Below, piece by piece: positions 8,214-16,945 of a stretch of DNA of 64,000 bases. The notes under the pieces are model-generated. The model worked only from the letters and a program-made list of their open reading frames with translations. It was not told where the DNA came from and did no database searches. Position 1 is the stretch's first letter. The number at the start of each line of letters is the position of its first letter. The position numbers and the translations under genes were made by a program. Origin of the DNA: Jutongia huaianensis (lineage in GTDB: Bacteria > Bacillota > Clostridia > Lachnospirales > Lachnospiraceae); assembly GCF_014384985.1 (NCBI RefSeq), contig NZ_JACRSX010000001.1, positions 186,001 to 250,000 on the forward strand, given 5' to 3'.

Positions 8214-10391
8214 TTATAAATGAAGCACTCTTTCCTTGATCTCCTGAGTTCTTCCCTGATTCCAGAACTGTGTTCCGATATATCCACAGGTACGTCTCGC
8301 CACATTCATTTTATCCTGATCGGTGTTGCCACAATTTGGACATTTCCAGATCAGCTTTCCATCGTCGTCGGTCACGATCTGGATCTCCCCGTTATAGCCA
8401 CACTCCTGACAGTAATCACTCTTTGTATTGAGCTCTGCGTACATAATATGCTCATAAATATACTGCATCACACTTAACACGGCATCAATATTATCTGTCA
8501 TATTTGGCACTTCCACATAACTGATGGCTCCTCCCGGAGAAAGCTCCTGAAATTGTGACTCAAACTTTAATTTTTCAAAGGCATCGATCGGCTCTGTGAC
8601 ATGAACATGATAGCTGTTGGTAATATAATTCTTATCTGTAACACCCTTGATCACACCAAAACGCTTCTGAAGACATTTTGCAAACTTATAAGTCGTGGAC
8701 TCCAGAGGAGTGCCATAAAGACTGAAATCAATATTTTCCTCCTCTTTCCATCTGGCACATGCTGCATTGAGCCTTCTCATCACCTCAAGCGCAAATGGTG
8801 TGGCACTTGGATCGGTATGGGATTTGCCTGTCATATATCTGGTACATTCACAAAGTCCCGCATATCCCAGCGAGATTGTAGAATATCCACCATACAGCAG
8901 CTTATCTATGGTCTCACCCTTTTGCAGACGTGCAAGTGCTCCGTACTGCCAGAGGATCGGTGCCACATCGGACGGAGTGCCCTTCAGACGGTTATGACGG
9001 CACATCAATGCCTTTTTACAGAGTGCCATCCGCTCATCAAAGATCTCCCAGAACTTATCCGTATCACCACCGGAAGAACATGCGATATCCACAAGATTTA
9101 CGGTGACAACGCCCTGATTAAAACGACCGTAATATTTTGGCTTGTTATTTTCATCTACATAAGGAGTCAGGAACGACCGGCATCCCATACATGGATAACA
9201 GTGTCCTTCTCCGTTTTTATCAATCTTAAGCTCCAGCATTTTCTTTTCGGAAATATAATCCGGCACCATTCTCTTGGCAGTACATTCTGCTGCCAGCTTT
9301 GTGAGATACCAGTACTTACTTCCCTCGGTTACATTGTCCTCCTCCAGAACATAGATCAGCTTCGGAAATGCCGGTGTAATATAAACACCTTTTTCATTTT
9401 TGACACCAAGAATCCTCTGGCGCAGGATTTCCTCTGTCACAAGTGCGAGATCATCCCGCACCTGTCCCTCCGGCACCTCGTCCAGATACATAAAAACAGT
9501 GACAAACGGTGCCTGACCATTGGTAGTCATCAATGTGATCACCTGATACTGGATCATCTGTACACCTTTTTTGATCTCATCTAACACACGAAGCTCTGCC
9601 ACCTTATTGATCTGCTCCTCTGTGGCATCTACGCCGGATTCTTCAAACTCCTCCCGGACAATGCGGCGGAATTTCTTACGGCTGACATCGACAAAAGGAG
9701 CCAGATGTGCCAGACTGATGCTTTGACCACCGTACTGGGAGCTGGCAATTTGGGCAATACTCTGCGTAGCGATATTGCATGCCGTTGAAAAGCTCTTGGG
9801 CGTTTCAATGGCTGTCTCACTAATGACCGTGCCATTCTGCAGCATATCCTCCAGATTGACCAGACAGCAGTTGTGCATATGCTGTGCAAAATAATCGGAA
9901 TCGTGAAAATGGATAATCCCCTGCTCATGAGCATGGACAATGTCCTCCGGCAAAAGAAAACGCTTTGTGATATCTTTGCTGACCTCTCCTGCCATATAGT
10001 CACGCTGCACGCTGTTTACCGTTGGATTTTTGTTGGAATTTTCCTGCTTTACTTCCTCGTTATTACATTCCAGAAGACTCATGATCTGATCATCTGTGGA
10101 ATTTGATTTACGCACAAGTGCCCTGGTATAACGATATGTGATATACTTTCTGGCCAATGCAAAAGCACGGTTATTCATGATCTGGTTTTCTACCATATCC
10201 TGAATCTCCTCCACATTAGGAGACCGCTTCATATCCAGACACATCTGCTCCACATTATCAGAAATCTCCTGAATCTGCTGCAGAGAAAGACGTTCGCTGG
10301 CAGGCACCTCCTTGTTTGCCTTCATAATAGCCGCAGTGATCTTCGTAATATCAAAGACTGTCTCTGTACCACTTCTTTTTATGATTTTCAT
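8214..10391 (-). CDS. nrdD: Anaerobic ribonucleoside-triphosphate reductase
   Basis: 725 residues from ATG 10391, chosen because GGTTGAGGAG lies just before it; a TTG at 10400 overlaps that site. The class III reductase makes dNTPs anaerobically with a glycyl radical. An ATP-cone fills about residues 1-90. The C-terminus has the four-Cys zinc site (CQECG, CPNCG) and the glycyl radical motif RTCGYIG followed by FWNQGR. The activase gene nrdG, often next door, is not here; the gene instead ends at a terminator facing a converging gene. Paired NrdR boxes lie upstream, so repression by NrdR is likely. Confidence 0.97.
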   Translation of the reverse strand: MKIIKRSGTETVFDITKITAAIMKANKEVPASERLSLQQIQEISDNVEQMCLDMKRSPNVEEIQDMVENQIMNNRAFALARKYITYRYTRALVRKSNSTDDQIMSLLECNNEEVKQENSNKNPTVNSVQRDYMAGEVSKDITKRFLLPEDIVHAHEQGIIHFHDSDYFAQHMHNCCLVNLEDMLQNGTVISETAIETPKSFSTACNIATQSIAQIASSQYGGQSISLAHLAPFVDVSRKKFRRIVREEFEESGVDATEEQINKVAELRVLDEIKKGVQMIQYQVITLMTTNGQAPFVTVFMYLDEVPEGQVRDDLALVTEEILRQRILGVKNEKGVYITPAFPKLIYVLEEDNVTEGSKYWYLTKLAAECTAKRMVPDYISEKKMLELKIDKNGEGHCYPCMGCRSFLTPYVDENNKPKYYGRFNQGVVTVNLVDIACSSGGDTDKFWEIFDERMALCKKALMCRHNRLKGTPSDVAPILWQYGALARLQKGETIDKLLYGGYSTISLGYAGLCECTRYMTGKSHTDPSATPFALEVMRRLNAACARWKEEENIDFSLYGTPLESTTYKFAKCLQKRFGVIKGVTDKNYITNSYHVHVTEPIDAFEKLKFESQFQELSPGGAISYVEVPNMTDNIDAVLSVMQYIYEHIMYAELNTKSDYCQECGYNGEIQIVTDDDGKLIWKCPNCGNTDQDKMNVARRTCGYIGTQFWNQGRTQEIKERVLHL

Positions 10392-10425
10392 TCTCCTCAA
10401 CCTGCCTTACATTAAGATAATTCAG

Positions 10426-10520
10426 GGCAAAACCAGCGTTTTGCCGCTTTGGCACCCCATATCATATAAAATATTATTTATACAATAAACCGTGGCTCCT
10501 CATGTGTGAGCCACGGTTAC
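10426..10520 (-). promoter_or_regulatory. Structured 5' leader of nrdD with two hairpins
   Basis: Between the NrdR boxes and the nrdD start, the minus-strand transcript would fold into two hairpins. The first is AACCGTGGCTC with GAGCCACGGTT (about 10520-10489), followed by a T-rich stretch. The second is GGCAAAAC with GTTTTGCC around a 4-base loop (10445-10426). The first could act as a terminator or attenuator. No known riboswitch was recognised. Confidence 0.5.
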
Positions 10521-10558
10521 AATGTTAGCATATATGAAAATGTGTGTCAATAGAAATT

Positions 10559-10605
10559 CGACAATATATTGTATTCTACGCTTGTCTAACCACAATATAT
10601 AGTGT
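10559..10605. promoter_or_regulatory. Pair of NrdR boxes upstream of nrdD
   Basis: Two palindromic sites, CGACAATATATTGTAT (10559-10574) and CCACAATATATAGTGT (10590-10605), fit the NrdR consensus acaCwAtATaTwGtgt. Their centres are 31 bases apart, close to three helical turns, as is typical for NrdR operators. The nearest divergent or downstream gene pair is recU and nrdD; nrdD is the expected target. Confidence 0.82.
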
Positions 10606-10642
10606 ATGTAACTTTTTTCATCTAAAGCACATCGTTCTGTAT

Positions 10643-11176
10643 TTATTCCCGGCTGTCCAGATCCTTTTGCAATGCCTCCAGATAATGAATAAACACCTCT
10701 CCCTGCACCCGGATCTGATACTCCTGGTCTAACTCCTCCCGCCGGAAGCTCTTCCGTCCTCCCCCAAGAGCTCTGTCCCAAAAACGCATCATATCCCGAT
10801 AAGGCACATAATAACAGAGATTACATCCACTGAAATAAATGATCAGAAAGGCGATGCCCTCCTGCTCCTCAAACTCTGTCATAAATTCCACCTGATGCTC
10901 ATGGATATTCTGCAGAGGAAAGGTATCCGTGGCACACTCCTTGGCATCAAAACAGATCGGCACCCCCTGCACATTTCCCAGATAATCCACGGTACTTTTC
11001 TGCTCAAAATAAGCGAGCGTAATATGATGATGCTCTTTATCAAACTCCATAGGCGTGATCGGCGTTGGAATCTTCTGCACCAGCGCCAGCTTTTCCCGGC
11101 GGTATTTTTCATTCGTCATATTGAGGGACTCCTCCAGCATGGAACCTCGAAGCCCTCTGGAATTCCATGATGCCAT
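10643..11176 (-). CDS. recU: Holliday junction resolvase RecU
   Basis: 177 residues. RecU cuts Holliday junctions in Gram-positive recombination and chromosome segregation. Family hallmarks are WNSRGLRGSMLEESLNMTN at the N-terminus, TPITP, the catalytic-core stretch STVDYLGNVQGVPICFDAKE with Asp and E-x-K type residues, and FPLQNIHEHQVEFM. It is slightly short at the N-terminus compared with the Bacillus protein but has all core elements. RBS AAAGGAGGAA precedes the ATG. It is the last gene of a long minus-strand run. Confidence 0.93.
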   Translation of the reverse strand: MASWNSRGLRGSMLEESLNMTNEKYRREKLALVQKIPTPITPMEFDKEHHHITLAYFEQKSTVDYLGNVQGVPICFDAKECATDTFPLQNIHEHQVEFMTEFEEQEGIAFLIIYFSGCNLCYYVPYRDMMRFWDRALGGGRKSFRREELDQEYQIRVQGEVFIHYLEALQKDLDSRE

Positions 11177-11237
11177 GGGAAATTCCTCCTTTTATCAAAT
11201 ATAAAATTCGTTGTACTTTTGCTCTGACATCAAATGA

Positions 11238-12227
11238 TCAGATATCTGATATATCAACCCCCATATCTTCCAATACCTGTGCAAACTTACGCGGCAGATC
11301 TGCAATAAATATTTTATTCCAATAAAGAGATGGCAGATATTCTTCTTCTGGCAGCTCCAGCTGCCGGGCATGGAGAAGCTGGCTCCGCAGACGGAACTTC
11401 TGCTCAGCCTTTCCTTTTCGGCCATATTTTACGTCTCCTACAGCCGGATATCCAATGCTTGCCAGATGTGCTCTGATCTGATGGGACTTTCCGGTGATCA
11501 GATGAATCTTAAGCAAAGTATATGACTCACCCTCCCAGAATACTACCTGTAACGGCTGATACCGGGTTTCAATCTCCACTGTCCCATTTTCCGGACTCTT
11601 TAGCACAGTCACAATATTTTTCTTTGGATCCTTTTTCAGAAACCCGTGAAGCTTTTTCTCCCCCTTAACTGCACCATGCACCAGACAAAGATAATACTTT
11701 TTGAGATTTCTTTCCCGGAACAGGCGGTTCATCCACTGGAGTCCATGAATACTCTTGCCCGCCACCACCAGGCCACTGGTATTGCGGTCAAGACGATTAC
11801 AGATTCCGGGACGAAATGTCTGTGCGGCATCCTTTCCCAGATAATCCTCCAGCCATTCCACCAGAGAATAATCATCTCTGTCGGCTTTTTGGGACAATAC
11901 GCCCACAGGTTTATTCAGCACCAGAATATCCTGATCCTCGTAAATGACCGGAATATTCATAGACTTTCTTCCAGTATTCTTTGTTCTCTGAGCCTTCTGA
12001 GGAGTCTGCTTTCGGAAGCTCTCAACGGTTTCGTCTGCCAGATAAAGCGTAATCTCATCTCCCGCTGTTACCTTTTCGGAGCCATCCGCTTTTTTCCCAT
12101 TTAATTTGATATTTTTTTTGCGAAGCATTTTATAAAAAAAACTCCGGGGTGCTAACTGCATATACTTGTCCAGCATCCGGTCCAGTCTCTGTCCTTCCTC
12201 CTGAGCACTTACCTTTAAAACACGCAT
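11238..12227 (-). CDS. RluA-family rRNA/tRNA pseudouridine synthase
   Basis: 329 residues: an N-terminal S4-like RNA-binding part (VSAQEEGQRLDRMLDKY) and a catalytic domain with the RluA-family motif CNRLDRNTSGLVVAGK, whose Asp is the nucleophile. Later ITGKSHQIRAHLASIGYPAVGDVKYG is typical of the RluC/RluD group. It isomerises uridine to pseudouridine in RNA; whether 23S rRNA or another target cannot be told. It follows a small membrane protein by 22 bases and precedes recU by 61 bases, probably in one transcript. Confidence 0.9.
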   Translation of the reverse strand: MRVLKVSAQEEGQRLDRMLDKYMQLAPRSFFYKMLRKKNIKLNGKKADGSEKVTAGDEITLYLADETVESFRKQTPQKAQRTKNTGRKSMNIPVIYEDQDILVLNKPVGVLSQKADRDDYSLVEWLEDYLGKDAAQTFRPGICNRLDRNTSGLVVAGKSIHGLQWMNRLFRERNLKKYYLCLVHGAVKGEKKLHGFLKKDPKKNIVTVLKSPENGTVEIETRYQPLQVVFWEGESYTLLKIHLITGKSHQIRAHLASIGYPAVGDVKYGRKGKAEQKFRLRSQLLHARQLELPEEEYLPSLYWNKIFIADLPRKFAQVLEDMGVDISDI

Positions 12228-12249
12228 ATGATAACCATGCCTTTCTATA

Positions 12250-12819
12250 TTAGACGATCAGGGAGCGGATATAAGAATCCACATTTTCCGCTTCCTCCGC
12301 TGTCACCTCATGCTCCTGCATGCGCTCCACTTCCTTAAAAAAAAGTTTTTCACTGGTCACGATCTGTACCTGAAAATCTCCCCACTGATGCACTCCATTG
12401 GTGAGATATTCCCTGATATATGACACATCCTGACCGTCTCTACCGATCAATGCGATCACATGACCTGCACCTATCACGGCAAAATCCAGATTCATTACCT
12501 TATCCGGTGAAGTGATCACCAGATCTGTATACAGCTTTGCCCCCTGTACTCCACTGTTTTCCAGACATTTCCGGGCCTTATCATAGCGTTCTCTGCTGAC
12601 ACTGTGATACGGGAATAACACGATCAACGCTACAAGTTGTTTTGCCCATGGAAGCACACAGAGAATTGCCAGCACAGTAAATATATTGGCTCGTGACATT
12701 TTATTGAGCAGCAGTCCGATTCCAAAAATAGCTGCTGCAATGACGATGATCGCAACCACCATAATGATCTTTCTTTTTTTCTTTTTTTTGATATACTCAA
12801 AGCTTCCTTTTTCTAACAT
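12250..12819 (-). CDS. Uncharacterised two-helix membrane protein
   Basis: 189 residues from ATG 12819, which has GGAGA six bases upstream; an ATG at 12831 overlaps that site. After a Lys-rich start (EYIKKKKKRK) come two hydrophobic helices (about residues 18-40 and 45-66). A soluble domain of about 120 residues follows, ending in an acidic segment. No family or catalytic motif was recognised. Placement between an rRNA methylase and a pseudouridine synthase is probably just operon company and is not evidence of function. Confidence 0.75.
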   Translation of the reverse strand: MLEKGSFEYIKKKKKRKIIMVVAIIVIAAAIFGIGLLLNKMSRANIFTVLAILCVLPWAKQLVALIVLFPYHSVSRERYDKARKCLENSGVQGAKLYTDLVITSPDKVMNLDFAVIGAGHVIALIGRDGQDVSYIREYLTNGVHQWGDFQVQIVTSEKLFFKEVERMQEHEVTAEEAENVDSYIRSLIV

Positions 12820-12843
12820 AATAGTCTCCATTTCTTTAACGAT

Positions 12844-14352
12844 TTACTGCATACGCCATCCGGGATAATATTTATTCTTCATGGTGCCGGAACCATTGCC
12901 CTTGCACCAGCCTAGCGGATAACCATCAACACAGAACAGAACATATCCCTTATACGGCTTGTCTACCAGAACCGTTTCTCCCTTGAGATAACGGATCACC
13001 CTCTCATCTTCCGCCGGCAGATCGATCCTTTGTAAATAATCCTCTCCCCGAAGTGCAAGTGCAAGCTGGGGAGACGGCTCAAACCGCCCGTTTTTGTCAT
13101 TGCCAGCGATCAATCCGCCTGCCACGATCCGAAGTCCCTTCATTTGTCCTGCTGCCAAAGTCTCTGCAACATAAATGTCCTTCTTTCGGGACAGTTTCTT
13201 TATTTCAATTCCTGTCTCCGGCAGAAGCATTTGAAAAAAGTCTTCTATCCCTTCCTGGTTTTTCTGCTTCTTTTCCCGTGAATCCGATGCAGATATATGA
13301 TTTCTGCTCTTTTTTCCGGACTGTTTTCGTCTTCTTTTTCCATCCGGACAAGCTTCAGAAATCCGGTCTGACTTCATATCTGTCCCATTTATGTCCCACA
13401 TCTCCGGATCATCACATGTATCTCCTGCTTTCCCATGCTTATGCAAAAGTACCGCAAAATGCCCCTCTCCCTCTGCCCGGTGTGGAAAGATCCGGACACA
13501 GTTTTCCAGAGAAGAATCGCCATCCGGCACCCAGTCCGGTCTGCCTTCAGAATAACCCGGATGTCGTGGCACCTCACAGATAGTCATATCCGGGTGCTTC
13601 TTCAGAAAGGACTGAATCATTCCTTCATCCTCTAAAGGAGAAAAGGTACAAGTAGAATATACCATATCTCCTCCCGGTGCAAGCAGAACATAGGCACTTT
13701 CCAAAATCTCTGCCTGAAGCGCAGCATAATACTCCGGTCCATGGATACACCAGCTTTTCACCATTCCCGGATCACGCCGGAACATTCCTTCTCCGGAGCA
13801 TGGGGCATCGATCAATACCTTATGGAAAAAGCCCGGCAGTACAGCCGCCAGATTTTCCGGTGTTTCTGCTGTCACTACCGCATTTTTAGTTCCTGAAATC
13901 TGCAAATTTTTGGCCAGTGCCATTGCTCTGGACACACTGATATCATTTGCCACCAAAAGACCGGTCCCGTGAAGCTTTGCGGACAATTCTGTTGCCTTTC
14001 CTCCCGGAGCCGCACACAGATCCAGCACCCGGTCTCCTTCTTCCACAGGAAGCAGACTGGCCGGAATCATAGCACTGGGCTCCTGAATATAATATAGTCC
14101 TGCATAATAATAGGGATGCTTCGACGGCATATCCACATCCGCATTATAATAAAATCCCTTTTCATTCCACGGCACCGGCTCTGCATGAAATGGACAAATA
14201 TCCATAAACTGCTCTGGCGTTATTTTGTTGGTATTTACACGAAGTGCTGTGCGGGTATCCTCTTTCATACTACTGATATAGTCCTGATATTCTGTTCCCA
14301 GCATTCTTTTCATACTCTCCAGAAACTGTTCCGGTAACTCTTCTGTCCTCAT
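12844..14352 (-). CDS. RsmF/NOP2/Sun-type RNA cytosine-C5 methyltransferase
   Basis: 502 residues from the preferred ATG 14352, which begins like family members (ELPEQFLESMKRMLG). A start at 14418 would add 22 residues with no counterpart in the family. The SAM-binding core reads VLDLCAAPGGKATELS, and the catalytic cysteines are in DAPCSGEGMFRRDP and YSTCTFSPLEDE. The C-terminal part carries the RsmF-type accessory domains, interrupted by a basic, low-complexity linker near residues 320-355. It probably methylates 16S rRNA. Shine-Dalgarno evidence is weak for both starts. Confidence 0.88.
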   Translation of the reverse strand: MRTEELPEQFLESMKRMLGTEYQDYISSMKEDTRTALRVNTNKITPEQFMDICPFHAEPVPWNEKGFYYNADVDMPSKHPYYYAGLYYIQEPSAMIPASLLPVEEGDRVLDLCAAPGGKATELSAKLHGTGLLVANDISVSRAMALAKNLQISGTKNAVVTAETPENLAAVLPGFFHKVLIDAPCSGEGMFRRDPGMVKSWCIHGPEYYAALQAEILESAYVLLAPGGDMVYSTCTFSPLEDEGMIQSFLKKHPDMTICEVPRHPGYSEGRPDWVPDGDSSLENCVRIFPHRAEGEGHFAVLLHKHGKAGDTCDDPEMWDINGTDMKSDRISEACPDGKRRRKQSGKKSRNHISASDSREKKQKNQEGIEDFFQMLLPETGIEIKKLSRKKDIYVAETLAAGQMKGLRIVAGGLIAGNDKNGRFEPSPQLALALRGEDYLQRIDLPAEDERVIRYLKGETVLVDKPYKGYVLFCVDGYPLGWCKGNGSGTMKNKYYPGWRMQ

Positions 14353-14437
14353 TTCCTTTGGTCCTTTCCGTGATCTTATCCGTTCCGGTTCTGTATTTCC
14401 TGCATTCTGACAGAACATTTCCGTCTTTCGTGCATCA

Positions 14438-15241
14438 TCAGCTCAGACTCTGTGCCCGGTACGACTCTGACAGAACATCCAGCTGCCGGTTGAACCGCTC
14501 TAAAAGTGCAATATCATCCGCCTGATAAACCCGGAAAAATTCATCCTGTATCTTCCCTACCTCCCGTTTATTCATGGTACGGTACAAATTCTCAATATTA
14601 TTTAATATATCACTCACGATGCCCGCTTTTCTCCGATTGGAATTCTGGGCATCCATAATCTCATCCCGGACAGAGGACATTTCCATATCCAGTGCATCCA
14701 CCGCCTTTGCCGCGCGCAGCAGACGCCCCCGGACCTCATCCGGCATATTTTCTTTATATTTATACTGCAGAGAGTGCTCAATGATCGCCCAGAAATTCAT
14801 GGCAAGAGTACGGATCTGAATCTCCACTTCCAGATTTTTCGGGCCATTAATTGTCTGAACCGTATAATAAACAATCACATGGTAACTACGGTAACCGCTC
14901 TCCTTACTGTTTGAAATATAATCCTTTTCTTTTTTGATGATCATATCACTTCTCTTACGAATGATCTCCACAACTCTCTCAATATCCTCTACAAACTGAC
15001 AGATAATTCGTATTCCGGCAATGTCCTCAATCTTTTCCTCCAGCTCCTCCATCGGTACATTTTTACGCTGGCATTTTTCCAGAATACTTGATATCTTTTT
15101 TACACGGCCGCTGACCTGCACGATCGGACAGTAAATTCCCGCATTATGATGCTCCTGAATCATATGATCGAATTTAACGGTCAGTTCATCCACCGCCTGT
15201 CTGTATGGATCTAATATTTCTCTCCACAATTGAATTTCCAT
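14438..15241 (-). CDS. Small alarmone synthetase ((p)ppGpp synthetase, RelQ/RelP type)
   Basis: 267 residues, a single RelA/SpoT synthetase domain without HD hydrolase, TGS or ACT domains. Landmarks are SGRVKKISSILEKC, DIAGIRIICQFVEDI, KDYISNSKESGYRSYHVIV and the catalytic EVEIQIRTLAMNFWAIIEHSLQYK region. It transfers pyrophosphate from ATP to GDP or GTP, raising (p)ppGpp under stress. An AAGGGGA site lies 7 bases before the ATG. It sits 18 bases downstream of the M23 peptidase gene. Confidence 0.9.
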   Translation of the reverse strand: MEIQLWREILDPYRQAVDELTVKFDHMIQEHHNAGIYCPIVQVSGRVKKISSILEKCQRKNVPMEELEEKIEDIAGIRIICQFVEDIERVVEIIRKRSDMIIKKEKDYISNSKESGYRSYHVIVYYTVQTINGPKNLEVEIQIRTLAMNFWAIIEHSLQYKYKENMPDEVRGRLLRAAKAVDALDMEMSSVRDEIMDAQNSNRRKAGIVSDILNNIENLYRTMNKREVGKIQDEFFRVYQADDIALLERFNRQLDVLSESYRAQSLS

Positions 15242-15259
15242 GTTTTTGTCCCCTTATCA

Positions 15260-15934
15260 TTATACCTTATTTTTCTCCAGATATTGCAGCAGATAATATG
15301 GATTTACCGTACATTCCTCTCCATCTTTGTCATAGTAAATACCAAAGTGAAGATGTACCGGGAACTTTCCTCTCGTTCCTTCCGGCCCATATCCGGTATC
15401 TCCCATATAACCAAGCAGGGCTCCTGCCTGTACCCTGTCTCCTTTTTGCAGTCCCGGAGCATATTCCTCCAGGTGGGCATAATAGAAATATAATCCGGAC
15501 TTCGTCCGTATCCCCACCCGGTATCCGCCAAGCTCCAGCCAGCCGAGCTGCTCTACCACGCCATCCGACACAGACCGGATCGGTATCTGCTTCCGATCAT
15601 CAGAAACCGGCATAATGTCAATGCCTTCATGGCTTCGTCTGCCCCCATAGCTCCGCCCCTCTCCATAACCGTCATCAAAGCCCCAGGACACACTTTGCCC
15701 CTTCGCTCTCTGGACCGGAAAACATTCTACCTCCTCCAGCAGAGGGCGAAGCAGCCTTTCTGCGTTCTGCTTTTGCAGACCCTGCTGAACCTGACATACC
15801 TGTTCCATCTCCTGCTGCCAGGTTACAATGTATCCGGCACACCGAACATCCAGAAACAGCATCAAAAATAAAACGCTAACCCATAATATGATCCGTAAAT
15901 ATCTGACATACCGCCATTGCTTTTTTGTCCTCAT
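15260..15934 (-). CDS. M23 (LytM) peptidase, membrane anchored
   Basis: 224 residues from ATG 15934, which has TAAGGAG seven bases upstream. One N-terminal membrane helix (about residues 13-32) is followed by an extracytoplasmic M23 domain. The zinc ligands are visible in SHEGIDIM (His and Asp) and in VHLHFGIYY (HxH). Family members cut cell-wall peptide bridges or act in sporulation (SpoIIQ-like); the short length and single helix leave both open. A promoter-like TTGACA element lies upstream. Confidence 0.85.
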   Translation of the reverse strand: MRTKKQWRYVRYLRIILWVSVLFLMLFLDVRCAGYIVTWQQEMEQVCQVQQGLQKQNAERLLRPLLEEVECFPVQRAKGQSVSWGFDDGYGEGRSYGGRRSHEGIDIMPVSDDRKQIPIRSVSDGVVEQLGWLELGGYRVGIRTKSGLYFYYAHLEEYAPGLQKGDRVQAGALLGYMGDTGYGPEGTRGKFPVHLHFGIYYDKDGEECTVNPYYLLQYLEKNKV

Positions 15935-15997
15935 GGACAAGCTCCTTACCGGGCATCTGCCCAAAAGGTCTCCTTTATAAATACGGCGTTCCTGCTG

Positions 15998-16026
15998 CAA
16001 TTATTCTTCCGGTTTGCATTTGTCAA
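15998..16026 (-). promoter_or_regulatory. Possible promoter upstream of the M23 peptidase gene
   Basis: On the minus strand, perfect TTGACA (16026-16021), 17-base spacer, then a weak -10 TAATTG (16003-15998). It lies in the 185-base gap after proC. Confidence 0.4.
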
Positions 16027-16119
16027 TCTCTCTGTCTTTTGCACAAACAGTGCGGATGCTCCAGCCCGGTTTTCCCTGCATAAGAAACATAGCTCCTGGA
16101 ACATGCTATTTTTCAAAAA

Positions 16120-16911
16120 CTACATATTGCGGGATTTATCTGCGCATGCCTTCATGCATTCCATTACGCTGCTTCGAAATCCCTTTTCCTCCAGCTTACA
16201 TACTCCTGCAATGGTTGTACCGGCCGGAGAACATACCATATCCTTGAGCTCTCCCGGATGCTTTCCTGTTTCCAGTACCATTTTGGCACTGCCAAGAACT
16301 GACTGTGCCGCGAACTGATATGCCTGCGCCCGCGGCATTCCCTCTGCCACTGCTGCATCTGCCATAGCCTCAATAAACATAAAAACATAGGCCGGAGAAC
16401 TTCCGCTGACGGCAACCACCGCATCCATCAAATGTTCTCCAACGACCTCGGCTTTTCCAAAGCCACGGAACAGTCTGCAGACCTCCTCCAGTTCTTCTTC
16501 ACTGACAAGCTCTCCCGGACATAATGCCGTAACTGCTTCTCCAACCAATGCCGGAGTATTTGGCATCGTCCGGATCAGTTTCACCGGCTTGCCAAAAGTA
16601 TCTGAAAGCCACTGTAATGATCTGCCTGCAACGATCGTTACCACGATCTGGTTTTCTCCGATCTGATCTCTGATCTCCCGGATCACTCCCTCACAATAGA
16701 TCGGCTTAATGGCAAGGATCACAATCTCTGCCTTGGCCACCTCTTTATTATCCAGCGTCGTGCGGATGCCAAACTCCTGCGCCACCCGGTCTGCTGTCTT
16801 CTGTGTTGCCGAGGATGCAATAATATCCTCCTTCTGCAACAGTCCCTTCTGCAGCATTCCACCGATCATAGCGGATGCCATATTTCCTGCTCCAATAAAA
16901 CCTACTTTCAT
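16120..16911 (-). CDS. proC: Pyrroline-5-carboxylate reductase
   Basis: 263 residues from ATG 16911, which has GGAG seven bases upstream and gives the family start MKVGFIGAGNMASAMIGG. This is the Rossmann NAD(P)H-binding glycine motif. The C-terminal half has the signature LMDAVVAVSGSSPAYVFMFIEA and SPAGTTIAGV. The enzyme makes the last step of proline synthesis. The gene starts 34 bases after the stop of the RACo-like gene. proA and proB are not in the window. Confidence 0.95.
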   Translation of the reverse strand: MKVGFIGAGNMASAMIGGMLQKGLLQKEDIIASSATQKTADRVAQEFGIRTTLDNKEVAKAEIVILAIKPIYCEGVIREIRDQIGENQIVVTIVAGRSLQWLSDTFGKPVKLIRTMPNTPALVGEAVTALCPGELVSEEELEEVCRLFRGFGKAEVVGEHLMDAVVAVSGSSPAYVFMFIEAMADAAVAEGMPRAQAYQFAAQSVLGSAKMVLETGKHPGELKDMVCSPAGTTIAGVCKLEEKGFRSSVMECMKACADKSRNM

Positions 16912-16945
16912 AATCATTCTCCATTCTGCTGCTTCTGTTGCAGCC

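Noticed and set aside
8601..9584. 327-codon open frame opposite nrdD
   Set aside because: Antisense shadow of a complete, highly conserved gene.
15936..15979. Short leader peptide overlapping the M23 gene start
   Set aside because: Its RBS is about 12 bases from the ATG and better placed for other use; no evidence of translation.
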